Below are positions 1 to 8,081 of a stretch of 64,000 nt of DNA, piece after piece. Each line of letters begins with the position of its first letter. Within the stretch, counting starts at the first letter, position 1. The DNA is from Rosistilla carotiformis. GTDB lineage: Bacteria > Planctomycetota > Planctomycetia > Pirellulales > Pirellulaceae. Location: assembly GCF_007753095.1 (NCBI RefSeq), contig NZ_CP036348.1:4875411-4939410 (forward strand). Direction: 5' to 3'. The notes under the pieces were generated by a model that saw only the letters and a program-made list of their open reading frames with translations, ran no database searches and was not told where the DNA came from. The position numbers were made by a program, and so were the translations under genes.

Positions 1-1
1 A

Positions 2-349
2 GACTGGTTCACCGGTAAAACGCGAATCGACCCGTTGTTCGATGCCCATGAACCGGCACGAACTTCCGGTGCGAGCGTCACTTTCGAACCTGCCGCCCGC
101 ACGGCGTGGCATACGCATCCCCTCGGCCAGACTTTGATCGTGGTGTCGGGCCTCGGCCGTGTGCAGGTCTGGGGAGGCCCGGTCGAGGAGATTCGTCCAG
201 GCGACGTGGTGTGGTTCCCGCCAGGAGTGAAACACTGGCACGGCGCGTCGCCCGCGACCGCGATGTCCCACATCGCGATTATGGAATCCCTCGACGGCAA
301 AGTTGTCGATTGGATGGAGCATGTCACCGAAGAGCAGTATGGAGCGTAG
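2..349 (+). CDS. Cupin-domain protein (5' end outside window)
   Basis: The frame is open from base 2, so the start lies to the left of the window; about 115 codons remain. The protein is a single small beta-barrel cupin of the COG1917 / YhhW-like type, often seen beside short-chain dehydrogenases. Cupin motif 1 is visible as [10 protein letters not shown], with His-His and Gln where many cupins have Glu. Motif 2 is [15 protein letters not shown], whose His completes a metal site. The C-terminal phrase [16 protein letters not shown] is typical of this subgroup. Substrate is unknown; relatives include mandelonitrile lyase-like and carboxymuconolactone-associated cupins. It lies 54 bp upstream of an SDR gene on the same strand and probably belongs to the same cluster. 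Confidence 0.85.
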   Translation, partial: DWFTGKTRIDPLFDAHEPARTSGASVTFEPAARTAWHTHPLGQTLIVVSGLGRVQVWGGPVEEIRPGDVVWFPPGVKHWHGASPATAMSHIAIMESLDGKVVDWMEHVTEEQYGA

Positions 350-403
350 TCGCGTTCTGATTGTCAACTAAGTGAGTATCAACAATACGAAAGGTATAAC
401 GTC

Positions 404-1153
404 ATGATGAGTGAGAATATCAAAGGGAAAGTCGTCGTCATTACTGGAGCCAGTAGCGGTCTCGGTGAAGCAACCGCACGGCTGCTTTCCGCTGAGGGAG
501 CAACGGTGGTGCTGGCCGCAAGACGGGCCGATCGCATCAAGGGACTGGCGGACGAACTTGAGGCACGAGGCGGAAAAGCGCTGGCTGTGGTCACAGATGT
601 CACCGACCGCCAGCAAATGAAGGCACTCGTTGACAAGGCGGTAGCAACCTACGGCCAGATTGACGTGCTCATCAACAATGCCGGGGTCATGCCACTTTCG
701 CCTCTCGAGCGGCTGAAGGTCGACGAATGGGATCAGATGATTGACGTCAACGTCAAAGGCGTTCTGTACGGCATTGCCGCCGCGCTTCCCTACATGAAGG
801 AGCAGAAGTCCGGTCACATCATCAATGTCTCGTCTGTCGCGGGCCATAAGCTCTTCGGAGGCTCTGCCGTTTATTCCGCGACCAAGTTTGCAGTGCGGGC
901 TTTGTCTGAAGGGTTGCGGCAGGAGATGACGCCCTACAACGTACGCACCACGATCATCTCGCCGGGCGCGGTCAAAACGGAACTGCTGGAACACATCAGC
1001 GAGCAGGACGTTCAGAAAACGACTCAGGACCATGTAGCCCAGGTCGGAGTGCCCGCCGAAACCTTCGCCCGCATGGTGGCCTTCGCTGTCAACGAGCCCG
1101 AAGAGGTCGGCGTCAACGAGATCCTGTTCAGGCCAACGGCCCAGGAACTCTGA
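404..1153 (+). CDS. SDR family NAD(P)-dependent oxidoreductase
   Basis: This is a 249-residue classical short-chain dehydrogenase, the usual length for the family. The Rossmann motif TGASSGLG is at residues 14-21, NNAG at 91-94, the catalytic Ser near 143, and YSATK gives Tyr157 and Lys161. It should catalyse NAD(P)-linked oxidation or reduction of an alcohol or ketone in the cytoplasm; the substrate cannot be read from sequence. Two adjacent ATG codons open the gene at 404; either could serve. The final 20 residues ([14 protein letters not shown]) are followed, in the same frame after the stop, by a diverged second copy of the same tail. This suggests the 3' end of the gene was exchanged by recombination with a relative. 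Confidence 0.92.
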   Translation: MMSENIKGKVVVITGASSGLGEATARLLSAEGATVVLAARRADRIKGLADELEARGGKALAVVTDVTDRQQMKALVDKAVATYGQIDVLINNAGVMPLSPLERLKVDEWDQMIDVNVKGVLYGIAAALPYMKEQKSGHIINVSSVAGHKLFGGSAVYSATKFAVRALSEGLRQEMTPYNVRTTIISPGAVKTELLEHISEQDVQKTTQDHVAQVGVPAETFARMVAFAVNEPEEVGVNEILFRPTAQEL

Positions 1154-1162
1154 TCGAAACAG

Positions 1163-1228
1163 ATCGATGAACCTAAGAACGTCGATGTCAATGAAATCAT
1201 GTTCCGGCCCGATGCGCAGCCGATTTAG
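1163..1228 (+). pseudogene. Remnant 3' end of a second SDR gene
   Basis: Immediately after the SDR stop codon, the same reading frame continues as IDEPKNVDVNEIMFRP followed by DAQPI and a TAG stop at 1226-1228. This mirrors the real SDR tail, which reads [15 protein letters not shown] then TAQEL. The two copies are about 75 bp apart and clearly diverged at DNA level, so this is not a fresh tandem duplication. The simplest reading is that one SDR gene replaced another by recombination and left the old tail behind. It is too short to make a protein by itself. Confidence 0.75.
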
Positions 1229-1286
1229 CGGCGTACGCGATGCGGGCAATACCCATTCAAATCTTTGCTTACAGGAGAATACAAAT

Positions 1287-2336
1287 ATGAAGTCTAACTG
1301 GATCAAGATCACGCCCCACAAATTAGTAGTGCTAACGATCCTCGGCGCGATGCTGTCCCTACTTGACGCCGTATTCGCAGAGGACAAGTCCGCATGGGAC
1401 AAAACCTTCCCACAGAGTGACAAGGTGACTCATCAGAAGGTCACTTACAAAAATCGCTACGGTATCACTTTGGCCGCCGACCTGTATCAACCGAAATACC
1501 ACGGTGACAAACGCTTGGCTGCGATTGCCGTCAGCGGCCCGTTTGGCGCGGTGAAGGAGCAGTCGTCGGGCCTGTATGCGCAAACGATGGCTGAGCGCGG
1601 GTTTGTCACCCTGGCTTTCGATCCGTCCTACACCGGCGAGAGTGGCGGCGACCCGCGCCATGTCGCCTCGCCCGATATCAATACCGAGGATTTCAGTGCC
1701 GCCGTGGATTTTCTCGGTCTGCTACCTTCCGTGGACCGCGAACGAATCGGCATCATAGGCATATGCGGATTCGGCGGTATGGCGTTGAACGCCGCCGCCG
1801 TGGACAAGCGGATCAAAGCGGTCGCGACCAGCACCATGTATGACATGTCACGGGTAATGGCCAAAGGCTACAACGACAGACAAACCAAAGAAGAACGCAC
1901 GAAAACGCTAGAGAAACTGAGTCAGCAGCGCTGGACCGATGCCGAAAAGGGCGCGCCGCAGCTTGGCCCCGTTTCTCTTGAGCTAAAGGGCGGCGAGCCG
2001 CAATTTGTGGTTGATTACGCCGACTACTACAAGAAGCCACGCGGCTTCCACCCGAGATCAATCAACTCAAATGGTTCATGGACAGTCGCCAATCCGTTGT
2101 CCTTTATGAACATGCCGCTTCTCACCTACATTGATGAAATCTCACCGCGTCCAGTCCTCTTGATTCACGGCGAGAATGCTCACTCACGTTATCTCAGCGA
2201 AAGAGCCTACAAGGCTGCTGCGGAGCCGAAGGAACTGCTCATCATCAAGGGTGCCAACCATGTTGATCTTTATGATCGCGTAGATGTGATCCCGTTCGAG
2301 GAGCTGGTGTCCTTTTTCACAAACAATCTGAAGTAG
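1287..2336 (+). CDS. Secreted alpha/beta hydrolase, dienelactone-hydrolase-like
   Basis: The start is placed at ATG 1287 because an AGGAGA ribosome site lies 8 bases upstream and the product then begins with a clean signal peptide (hydrophobic LVVLTILGAMLSLLDAV, cut near AFA-ED). An upstream in-frame ATG at 1167 would run through the SDR remnant. The 349-residue product has an alpha/beta-hydrolase fold. The nucleophile elbow reads GICGFGG with Cys160 in the usual Ser position, as in dienelactone hydrolases, and the catalytic His is probably His325 in GANHVDLYD. It probably cleaves a small ester or lactone in the periplasm. Its neighbours are oxidoreductases on the same strand. Confidence 0.8.
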   Translation: MKSNWIKITPHKLVVLTILGAMLSLLDAVFAEDKSAWDKTFPQSDKVTHQKVTYKNRYGITLAADLYQPKYHGDKRLAAIAVSGPFGAVKEQSSGLYAQTMAERGFVTLAFDPSYTGESGGDPRHVASPDINTEDFSAAVDFLGLLPSVDRERIGIIGICGFGGMALNAAAVDKRIKAVATSTMYDMSRVMAKGYNDRQTKEERTKTLEKLSQQRWTDAEKGAPQLGPVSLELKGGEPQFVVDYADYYKKPRGFHPRSINSNGSWTVANPLSFMNMPLLTYIDEISPRPVLLIHGENAHSRYLSERAYKAAAEPKELLIIKGANHVDLYDRVDVIPFEELVSFFTNNLK

Positions 2337-2361
2337 CGTCATGGAGACAATTGCAATCACC

Positions 2362-2853
2362 ATGAATAAGTCTCGCTCAATTCTTTATGCGACGATGGGC
2401 CTACTTCTCGGCATGACGTCTTGCAACAGTAGTAACCCGGCTCAGAAGGCTGATGCTTCCGGCTCGGCGAGCAACAGAACCCAAGTCACAAGCGATGCCG
2501 CGGAGGGCACAGTGAAAATCACAATCGGTTCGAAGACATTCAAAGCCACGCTCGAAAACAATGCGACCGTGGCCAAACTCAATTCGCTGCTGCCGCTGAC
2601 GCTTGATATGACCGAGCTGAATGGCAACGAGAAATACTACCACCTCGCGACGCGCCTGCCGACGGACGAAATCAATCCCGGCAGCATTCAGAACGGCGAC
2701 ATCATGCTGTACGGAGACAACAGTCTCGTTCTATTTTACAAGGCATTCAAAACAACCTACCGATACACTCGGCTTGGGCGAATCGACAACCCGTCCGATC
2801 TTGCCGAAGCGGTCGGTCACGGCGACGTCACCATGACCTTCGAGTTGGAATGA
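2362..2853 (+). CDS. Cyclophilin-like-fold lipoprotein
   Basis: A protein of about 163 residues with a lipoprotein signal: MNKSRSILYATMGLLLGMTSC, the Cys being the likely lipidation site. ATG 2362 is preferred because it gives a normal lipoprotein leader; an in-frame ATG at 2341 would add seven residues and sits 4 bases after the previous stop. The mature part (TVKITIGSKTFKATLENNATVAKL and DIMLYGDNSLVLFYKAF) matches the cyclophilin-like family found beside small oxidoreductases, in which prolyl isomerase activity is not established. It is very probably co-transcribed with the hydrolase before it and the SDR after it. Confidence 0.75.
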   Translation: MNKSRSILYATMGLLLGMTSCNSSNPAQKADASGSASNRTQVTSDAAEGTVKITIGSKTFKATLENNATVAKLNSLLPLTLDMTELNGNEKYYHLATRLPTDEINPGSIQNGDIMLYGDNSLVLFYKAFKTTYRYTRLGRIDNPSDLAEAVGHGDVTMTFELE

Positions 2854-2895
2854 CAACCAGAACTGCCAAAGCCCCAACATACAGGAGAAGAAACG

Positions 2896-3663
2896 ATGAA
2901 CAATCCACTCGACTACAACGGTAAAGTAGCGCTCGTGACCGGGGCCGCATCCGGCATGGGGTTGGCAACGGCACAGGCGTTTGCCGACGCAGGGGCTGCG
3001 GTCGTGTTGGCCGATTTCCGCGAAGACATCGTCGACATGGAGGCGAAAAAGCTGATTGCCGCTGGCAGCAAAGCTCTCGCCATTGGGTGCGATGTTAGCG
3101 ATGACGCCCAGATTAAGGCGATGGTGGATCGAACGGTTGCTGAGTTCGGTCGGCTTGACGCCGCTTTCAACAATGCTGGCGTGATGGCCAAGTCAGCGCC
3201 AATTGCCGAAAGCTCGCGCGATGATTGGGATCGTGTCATCGGGATCAACTTGCGGGGAGTGTGGAATTGCATGCAGCACGAACTGCGGCAGATGGAGATG
3301 CAGGGGAGTGGGGCGATCGTCAACAATGCGTCAGTTGGTGCGTTGACGGGAAACCCTGGAATTGCGTCCTACATCGCGTCGAAGCACGGTGTGGTCGGGC
3401 TAACCCGGACTGCGGCCCTTGAATACGTCAAGAAGGGCATTCGCGTGAACGCAGTCAATCCTGGCCTGATTGACACACAAATCGCTCGCGATGTGGTGAG
3501 TGGAGATGAGCAAGCCTACGCAAATATCGCGGACAATGTTCCCATCGGACGAGCTGGCCGTCCTGATGAAATCGCTTCGGCAGTGCTTTGGCTATGCAGT
3601 CCCGGCGCAAGCTACGTTGTCGGCCAGGCGTTGACGGTCGATGGCGGAATGACGGTCGGTTGA
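2896..3663 (+). CDS. SDR family oxidoreductase
   Basis: A 255-residue classical short-chain dehydrogenase preceded by a good ribosome site (AGGAGAAG, 8-13 bases upstream of ATG 2896). TGAASGMG lies at residues 15-22, Asp40 near the end of beta-2 suggests NAD preference, NNAG is at 92-95, Ser146, Tyr159 and Lys163 form the catalytic set, and the C-terminus ends GQALTVDGGMTVG as in the FabG-like branch. It is only about 30% like the SDR at 404 by eye, so the two are not recent duplicates. Substrate unknown. It is the fifth gene of the left-hand cluster. Confidence 0.92.
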   Translation: MNNPLDYNGKVALVTGAASGMGLATAQAFADAGAAVVLADFREDIVDMEAKKLIAAGSKALAIGCDVSDDAQIKAMVDRTVAEFGRLDAAFNNAGVMAKSAPIAESSRDDWDRVIGINLRGVWNCMQHELRQMEMQGSGAIVNNASVGALTGNPGIASYIASKHGVVGLTRTAALEYVKKGIRVNAVNPGLIDTQIARDVVSGDEQAYANIADNVPIGRAGRPDEIASAVLWLCSPGASYVVGQALTVDGGMTVG

Positions 3664-3708
3664 TTTTTACTTCGTATATCTATCGCAACACGGCAAAGGA
3701 AAAAGCAA

Positions 3709-3846
3709 ATGAAGAACCGCAAACTTGGAAACGGTCGTCTGGAAGTCTCGGCACTCGGCCTCGGCTGTATGGGAATGAGCTTTGGCTTCGGACAGGCGAG
3801 CGTAGAAGGAAAAGACATTGCGCTGATTCGATCCGCCGTCGATAGG
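3709..3846 (+). pseudogene. Aldo/keto reductase, 5' fragment only
   Basis: The gene opens normally (ATG 3709, product MKNRKLGNGRLEVSALGLG and on to CMGMSFGFG) and gives 46 residues of a clear aldo/keto reductase N-terminus ending at SAVDR. In a complete gene this would continue into the catalytic Asp/Tyr segment. Instead the frame runs into unrelated sequence and stops. No other aldo/keto reductase segment is seen downstream. The break lies about 50 bp before a partial tRNA copy, so the gene was probably cut by the same insertion or deletion events that shaped the tRNA-Pro locus. Confidence 0.8.
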
Positions 3847-3898
3847 TGTGTAAACGGCTTCCGTTCACACCGGAAGATCCTTCGCCCTAACGTCGAAA

Positions 3899-3917
3899 GG
3901 GGCGACGGGATTTGAAC
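3899..3917 (-). repeat. Partial copy of tRNA-Pro 3' end (att-like)
   Basis: Nineteen bases here match 4087-4105 inside the tRNA-Pro gene with one mismatch. They cover the acceptor 3' half and the T-arm, the part normally duplicated when an integrase inserts an element into a tRNA gene. The copies are 188 bp apart in the same orientation. This is best read as an attachment-site scar from one or more lost integrative elements. Confidence 0.55.
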
Positions 3918-4084
3918 TCGCAATTCAACAGAATCGCCGCGTTTCGTCGATGTAGCCCGCGATCACCCTTTTCAAAATCGGGGATCCGGACCGAGTGCTG
4001 GCTTCCAAAAACTACGGAAATTGATGCAGCAACATAGATTACGAAAAAACGCCTCGCTTTGGAAAGCGGTGCGCATTATTTCAG

Positions 4085-4158
4085 TCGGGGCGACTGGATT
4101 TGAACCAGCGACCTCTGCGTCCCGAACGCAGCGCTCTACCAAACTGAGCCACGCCCCG
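4085..4158 (-). tRNA. tRNA-Pro (anticodon CGG)
   Basis: Read on the minus strand the 74 bases fold as a complete tRNA. The seven-base acceptor stem CGGGGCG pairs with CGCCCCG, the D-arm holds GTGGCTCAG then TTTGGTAGAGC, and the anticodon stem CTGCG/CGCAG encloses loop TTCGGGA, giving anticodon CGG. The T-loop is TTCAAAT. The discriminator base is A, and CCA is not encoded. It serves proline codon CCG. Its 3' end faces left, towards the acquired cluster and the 19-base partial copy at 3899-3917. Confidence 0.95.
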
Positions 4159-4289
4159 GTTCTGTTGGATGAAACGACCGGCATTCAGCAGCAGTGTTCC
4201 CTTCAAAACGAAGTTTACGCGTCCCGTTTTGCTCGTCAATATTGGACGACCTTTTGTGGATGTCCCCTTTCCACCCATCCCCTTTCCAC

Positions 4290-4440
4290 CCACAGAACAT
4301 AACCCAACACCTGGCAATGATTTACGAAGAGGGTGAACTGACCGAATCGGCAACTTGTAAGGAATACTTACAAGTTCGATCCGAGGGCAAACGCCAGGTC
4401 CAACGGTCGCTCAAACACTGCAATCTCGACGCCAGCATCA
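4290..4440 (+). pseudogene. RhuM-family protein fragment
   Basis: One frame reads NITQHLAMIYEEGELTES, then ATCKEYLQVRSEGKRQVQR, then SLKHCNLDA. This is the conserved middle of the RhuM family (named from a Salmonella pathogenicity-island gene and common in mobile islands and defence regions). Neither the start nor the usual following GYRV-type segment is present, so about 50 codons survive from a gene of some 300 or more. It lies just downstream of tRNA-Pro, in the same run of broken defence-associated genes. Confidence 0.7.
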
Positions 4441-4626
4441 CCTTCGTTATCAATCGAATTTGTTGCATATACAACTTGGGCGTCTACGGCTCCGCCCTGC
4501 AACCGATGTTGACAGACGCCACAACGTAGCACCCTGACACGGCACCGCCCCCCAGGGGAGTGGTTTTCTGGCAGCAATTCGGTATGGTATGTCCGTGACT
4601 GTATTTCCTAACGAGGTTTGTTTTCA

Positions 4627-4790
4627 ATGCAGCATGGACCGCAAAAAGCGCTTTGCGTTCAGCAGCCTTGGGCGGAGCAGATCCTCAGGGGCGAAAAGTG
4701 CGTGGAATATCGATTGCAGGTCTCCAAACTCCGTGGCACCATCGACCTTTATGCTGCCCAGGGGCGGCCCGATGCCTCCAATTCGGCAGT
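4627..4790 (+). pseudogene. ASCH-domain fragment
   Basis: From ATG 4627 (GAGG ten bases upstream) the product begins MQHGPQKALCVQQPWAEQIL, then RGEKCVEYRLQVSKLRGTIDLYA. This is the first half of an ASCH domain, a small RNA-binding fold related to PUA. After about residue 50 the frame continues open to 5130 but resembles no ASCH second half; instead it enters the remnant of a restriction gene. The gene is therefore most likely truncated and fused by deletion to foreign sequence. Confidence 0.6.
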
Positions 4791-4842
4791 AAAAAACCTC
4801 GTCGGCTGCGGCTGGGCAAACTTCACAAGGTGCAAAGCAGCG

Positions 4843-5068
4843 ATGACCGCACTCCATTTCGACTTCGTTCCATTCCATAGCGAAGTGGAACACTACGTGG
4901 CAGAGAAGCTCGATTCATCCGAAGCTGGTTCGTTTTTTCTGCAAGCTGCCCGGCTGGTTCAAGATTCCAACGCCGCTTGGCGACTACAACCCCGACTGGG
5001 GCGTCGTCCTGGAACGCGACGCCAAGCTGTATCTCGTCCGAGAAACCAAAGCTACTCAAGAAATCTAG
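4843..5068 (+). pseudogene. Type III restriction subunit (Res), C-terminal remnant with frameshift
   Basis: One frame reads HFDFVPFHSEVEHYVAEKLDSSEA. About base 4925 the match jumps to another frame reading VRFFCKLPGWFKIPTPLG, then DYNPDWGVVLERDAKLY, then LVRETKAT, and stops at 5068. The KLPxWFKIxTPLGxYNPDW phrase is characteristic of the nuclease end of type III restriction enzymes, where the Asp of NPDW and the ETK motif are catalytic. So the nuclease tip of a Res gene survives with a frameshift, while the helicase part and the Mod partner are gone. Confidence 0.75.
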
Positions 5069-5113
5069 GATCAAGTGATGAGGCCACTCGTGAAATCCCC
5101 AGCTACAAGAAGA

Positions 5114-7732
5114 ATGACAATTCACGATGACATCCTCGCATGGTCGCTCGACCAACCGCATTGGCAACGCGATGCGTTACGTCGAATTATCGAAAAAGGC
5201 AGCTTTGATGTCTCGGATACCGATGAGCTGACCGCGGCCTGTCGTGAGGCTTACGGGCTGAGCGAAGATTCCGCACCCGAATTAACACTGCTAGCGACCG
5301 AACATATCCCTTCTCGGCAACGGTCCGATCGAAAGATTACGCTGTGCTCGATCTCGGAAGCGGCGAACGTCAACGCATTAGATTCAAATCAATTACTATC
5401 GTTTGCTGCAACCGGCCTGACAGTGGTATTTGGTTACAACGGTTCGGGGAAGAGTGGATACGGGCGAATCCTGCGCCGTGCCTGCCGTGCCCGCAGCAAA
5501 GGCGCCCCAATTCTGCCTAATGTCATGGGTGATGCAGCGACTGCCCCAGCCAGTGCCGTCATCACGACCGCTGTTGATGATGCCGAGCAGCCGCCAGCAC
5601 AATGGATCGACGGGCAACAATCACCCGATGGGCTTGGAGCCATCAGTTTCTTCGATTCGGATTGTGCATCGGTGCATGTCCGAGATAAGAACGAGGTTGC
5701 TTTCACGCCATTCGGGCTAGAGATCTTGCCGACACTGGGCGACCTGTGCAAATCAGTTCAGGCAAAGCTCAACGCAGAGAAGAGGATACTCGAAGGCGAA
5801 ACACCTCCATTCCTGCGAAACAGCTACGCGACCGGCAACACAAAGGTCGGCACGACGCTGAGCGAGCTCAAGGGTTCAACGAAACCGGAAGACTTGGATA
5901 CGCTGGCGTCTTTGAATGATGCCGAATTGGAGCGACTGAAAGAGATACCCGTTCAATTGGCCTTCGACCCGCAGAAGGCGGCGAAAGATCTGCGGGTTCA
6001 GGCAGGTCGAATCACCACGCTCGGGCGTTCGCTCGCTGCGGCCGAGAAGGCGTTGTCTGACGAAGTACTTGCAGCAATCAAAGCACTCGCCAGTGACGCC
6101 GCCGCGAAAACGAAGGCCGCTCAAGTTGCTGCGGCGATGAACTTCAATGATGATCCTCTGGACGGCATTGGGGAACCGGTATGGCGTGCGCTTTGGGAAG
6201 CGGCTCGTCGATACTCAACGGACGCAATTCCAGACACGGGATTTCCTGCTACAGACACTGAAAATGCCGTTTGTGTTTTATGTCAACAACCGCTTGCTGA
6301 AGATGCAAAGGATCGACTAGAGCGATTCGAAAAGTTCGTGCGTGACGATAGTGCCCAACAAGCAACCAAGGCAACTACGGCTTTGACAACTGCTGTTACA
6401 GCTTTAGATCGGCTTGACCTTCAAGGCGAAGGTACGAGGGAACAAATGAAAGACGTCGAAGCAATCGACGCTAAAGTCTTTCAGTCAGTTCGGGACCAGC
6501 TTGCAACGCTGTTGCGACGATTGCGTGCGGTTAAGCTGGCTTACGAATCAAGCAACTGGTCTTTCGAGACTCCGGGAACGCTCAACGACGTTACCGACCA
6601 CTTGGTAGCTCTCATTAAGACCCTGGGCCTGCGTGCCGCAGAGATTGACAAATCAGCAGATGCGACAGAGCGAAAAAGGCTGACGGACGAACTTGCAGAG
6701 CTAAAAGCTCGCGAGTGGCTAACAACCGTACTCGGCGACGTGAAGGAGCACGTGTCTCGGCTGGCCGACATCAGCAAGTTGAAAAAGGCAATCGCCGAAA
6801 CCAAAACGAATGCAATTACGACCAAAAGCAAAGAACTGGCCAAACTCTACGTGACCGATCAGCTTCGCAATGCGTTTGCAGATGAAATCAACAAGATGCA
6901 ACAAGGCGTGCGTCGACTAAACGTGGAACTTGCCGCAGCAGAAGGAAAGCACGGACGCACCTTCTATCGCGTCCAGCTGGTTGGAGCCAGCAACGCTCAG
7001 GTGGGTACAATTGTTTCTGAAGGCGAGCATCGCTGCATTGCGTTGGCAGGGTTCTTATCAGAACTTGCGACTGAGCCGACCAAGTCAACTGTCGTGTTCG
7101 ATGACCCAGTCACATCGCTCGACCACCACTGGCGTGGCTGCTTCGCTCAGCGTCTCGTTGAAGAATCCGCAAATAGGCAAGTGGTTGTCTTTACCCATGA
7201 CATCGTATTCCTTCATGACTTACTCGATGGTGCAAGCCGAAGTGGCTTACCAGTTCAGATCCAACAGTTGGCGGCAAGGCAAGCAACGGCCGGCATCGTT
7301 GAGAGTGGTTTGCCCTGGGATGCAAGAAGCGTAGCGGCTCGAATCGACACCCTAGAGAAAGATACACGTGCAGCCCAAACACTTTACGACAACCACGAAG
7401 ACGAGGCCTATAAGGCGAAGGTTGAGGGCATTTACGGACGTTTACGGGCGACAATTGAGAAAGTCGTTGAAGACCAGATTTTCTGTCGAGTCGTTGTACG
7501 TCACCGTGACTATATCAATCTGAAGGATCTGCCGAAAACCGTTGCGGTTACGGCTCAGCATTGCGAACGGGTCAAGAACCTATTCAGCAAATGTTGCGAT
7601 ATTACTGACGCACACCACCGATCTCCATCTCGTGGATTCAGTGTTCCATCTCCGGCTGATGTTCTGCACGACATTGCAGAGTTAAGTGGGGTCGTCGATG
7701 ATGTGAAAACCGATCAACGAAGCATTGTATAG
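5114..7732 (+). CDS. RloC/PrrC-like AAA (ABC-type) ATPase
   Basis: An 872-residue protein if started at ATG 5114, where family members begin (MTIHDDILAWSLDQPHWQ); an upstream GTG-ATG at 5075 would add 13 unlikely residues. Walker A is GYNGSGKS at about 107-114. A CxxC zinc-hook-like motif (CVLC) is at 387-390, flanked by helical arms. An SxGE-type signature (SEGEHRCIALAGFL) is near 635, Walker B VVFDDPVTSLDH near 660, and the H-loop His is in VVVFTHD. This layout is that of the AAA_13 group, which contains the phage-defence anticodon nucleases PrrC and RloC. The C-terminal region past residue 710 could be the effector, but anticodon-nuclease catalytic residues could not be confirmed. It is the only intact gene among defence-gene fragments. 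Confidence 0.8.
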   Translation: MTIHDDILAWSLDQPHWQRDALRRIIEKGSFDVSDTDELTAACREAYGLSEDSAPELTLLATEHIPSRQRSDRKITLCSISEAANVNALDSNQLLSFAATGLTVVFGYNGSGKSGYGRILRRACRARSKGAPILPNVMGDAATAPASAVITTAVDDAEQPPAQWIDGQQSPDGLGAISFFDSDCASVHVRDKNEVAFTPFGLEILPTLGDLCKSVQAKLNAEKRILEGETPPFLRNSYATGNTKVGTTLSELKGSTKPEDLDTLASLNDAELERLKEIPVQLAFDPQKAAKDLRVQAGRITTLGRSLAAAEKALSDEVLAAIKALASDAAAKTKAAQVAAAMNFNDDPLDGIGEPVWRALWEAARRYSTDAIPDTGFPATDTENAVCVLCQQPLAEDAKDRLERFEKFVRDDSAQQATKATTALTTAVTALDRLDLQGEGTREQMKDVEAIDAKVFQSVRDQLATLLRRLRAVKLAYESSNWSFETPGTLNDVTDHLVALIKTLGLRAAEIDKSADATERKRLTDELAELKAREWLTTVLGDVKEHVSRLADISKLKKAIAETKTNAITTKSKELAKLYVTDQLRNAFADEINKMQQGVRRLNVELAAAEGKHGRTFYRVQLVGASNAQVGTIVSEGEHRCIALAGFLSELATEPTKSTVVFDDPVTSLDHHWRGCFAQRLVEESANRQVVVFTHDIVFLHDLLDGASRSGLPVQIQQLAARQATAGIVESGLPWDARSVAARIDTLEKDTRAAQTLYDNHEDEAYKAKVEGIYGRLRATIEKVVEDQIFCRVVVRHRDYINLKDLPKTVAVTAQHCERVKNLFSKCCDITDAHHRSPSRGFSVPSPADVLHDIAELSGVVDDVKTDQRSIV

Positions 7733-8081
7733 AAACAAAGAGCAATTCTGGCGTAGGCTCTCGTTGGTCGGCCTGTGAATGCCTATCCCGATGAAGCAAA
7801 TCCTCAAACGATCTTGGGGACAGCCAAACTTTGAGGTGACGCAGGCATTACCTTTTTTGGTGGGGCACCGATTTGGGGACAGGAAAATTTGGGCTCCGCG
7901 TGCTGGCGATGCGACTGGCGCAATCGCGGTAGCGGCATACCCTCCAGGGTGCTGCGACCCTTGCGGGGTCGGGAAATCGCCTGACGCACCCTACCGGTGG
8001 CATCGCTTCCGCTCAACCACCGGCTAATCGCTGCCACGCCTTTGGCGTGGTAATAACCGGCGCAGGCCCCTCCATCTTTCG
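7733..8081 (+). other. Intergenic stretch with short hairpins
   Basis: No gene is seen. The stretch carries inverted repeats: CGACCC/GGGTCG at 7955-7971, CCGGTGG/CCACCGG at 7994-8023 and CCACGCC/GGCGTGG at 8034-8050. The word GGGGACAG occurs twice (7815-7822 and 7874-7881). The CCGGTGG/CCACCGG hairpin reappears in the 224-bp array at 48 kb, so the two blocks share building pieces. Confidence 0.5.

Noticed and set aside
4021-4302. Open frame across tRNA-Pro encoding a GATGFEPATSASRTQRSTKLS-like product
   Set aside because: This is the well-known spurious translation of the strand opposite a tRNA gene.
4352-4376. Perfect 10-bp stem hairpin as a terminator
   Set aside because: It lies inside the RhuM-like coding remnant (codons for CKEYLQV) and has no T-tract; probably chance.
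4627-5130. A functional 168-residue protein from the ASCH start to 5130
   Set aside because: Only the first 50 residues are ASCH-like; the rest reads through a frameshifted Res remnant and overlaps the ATPase gene start.
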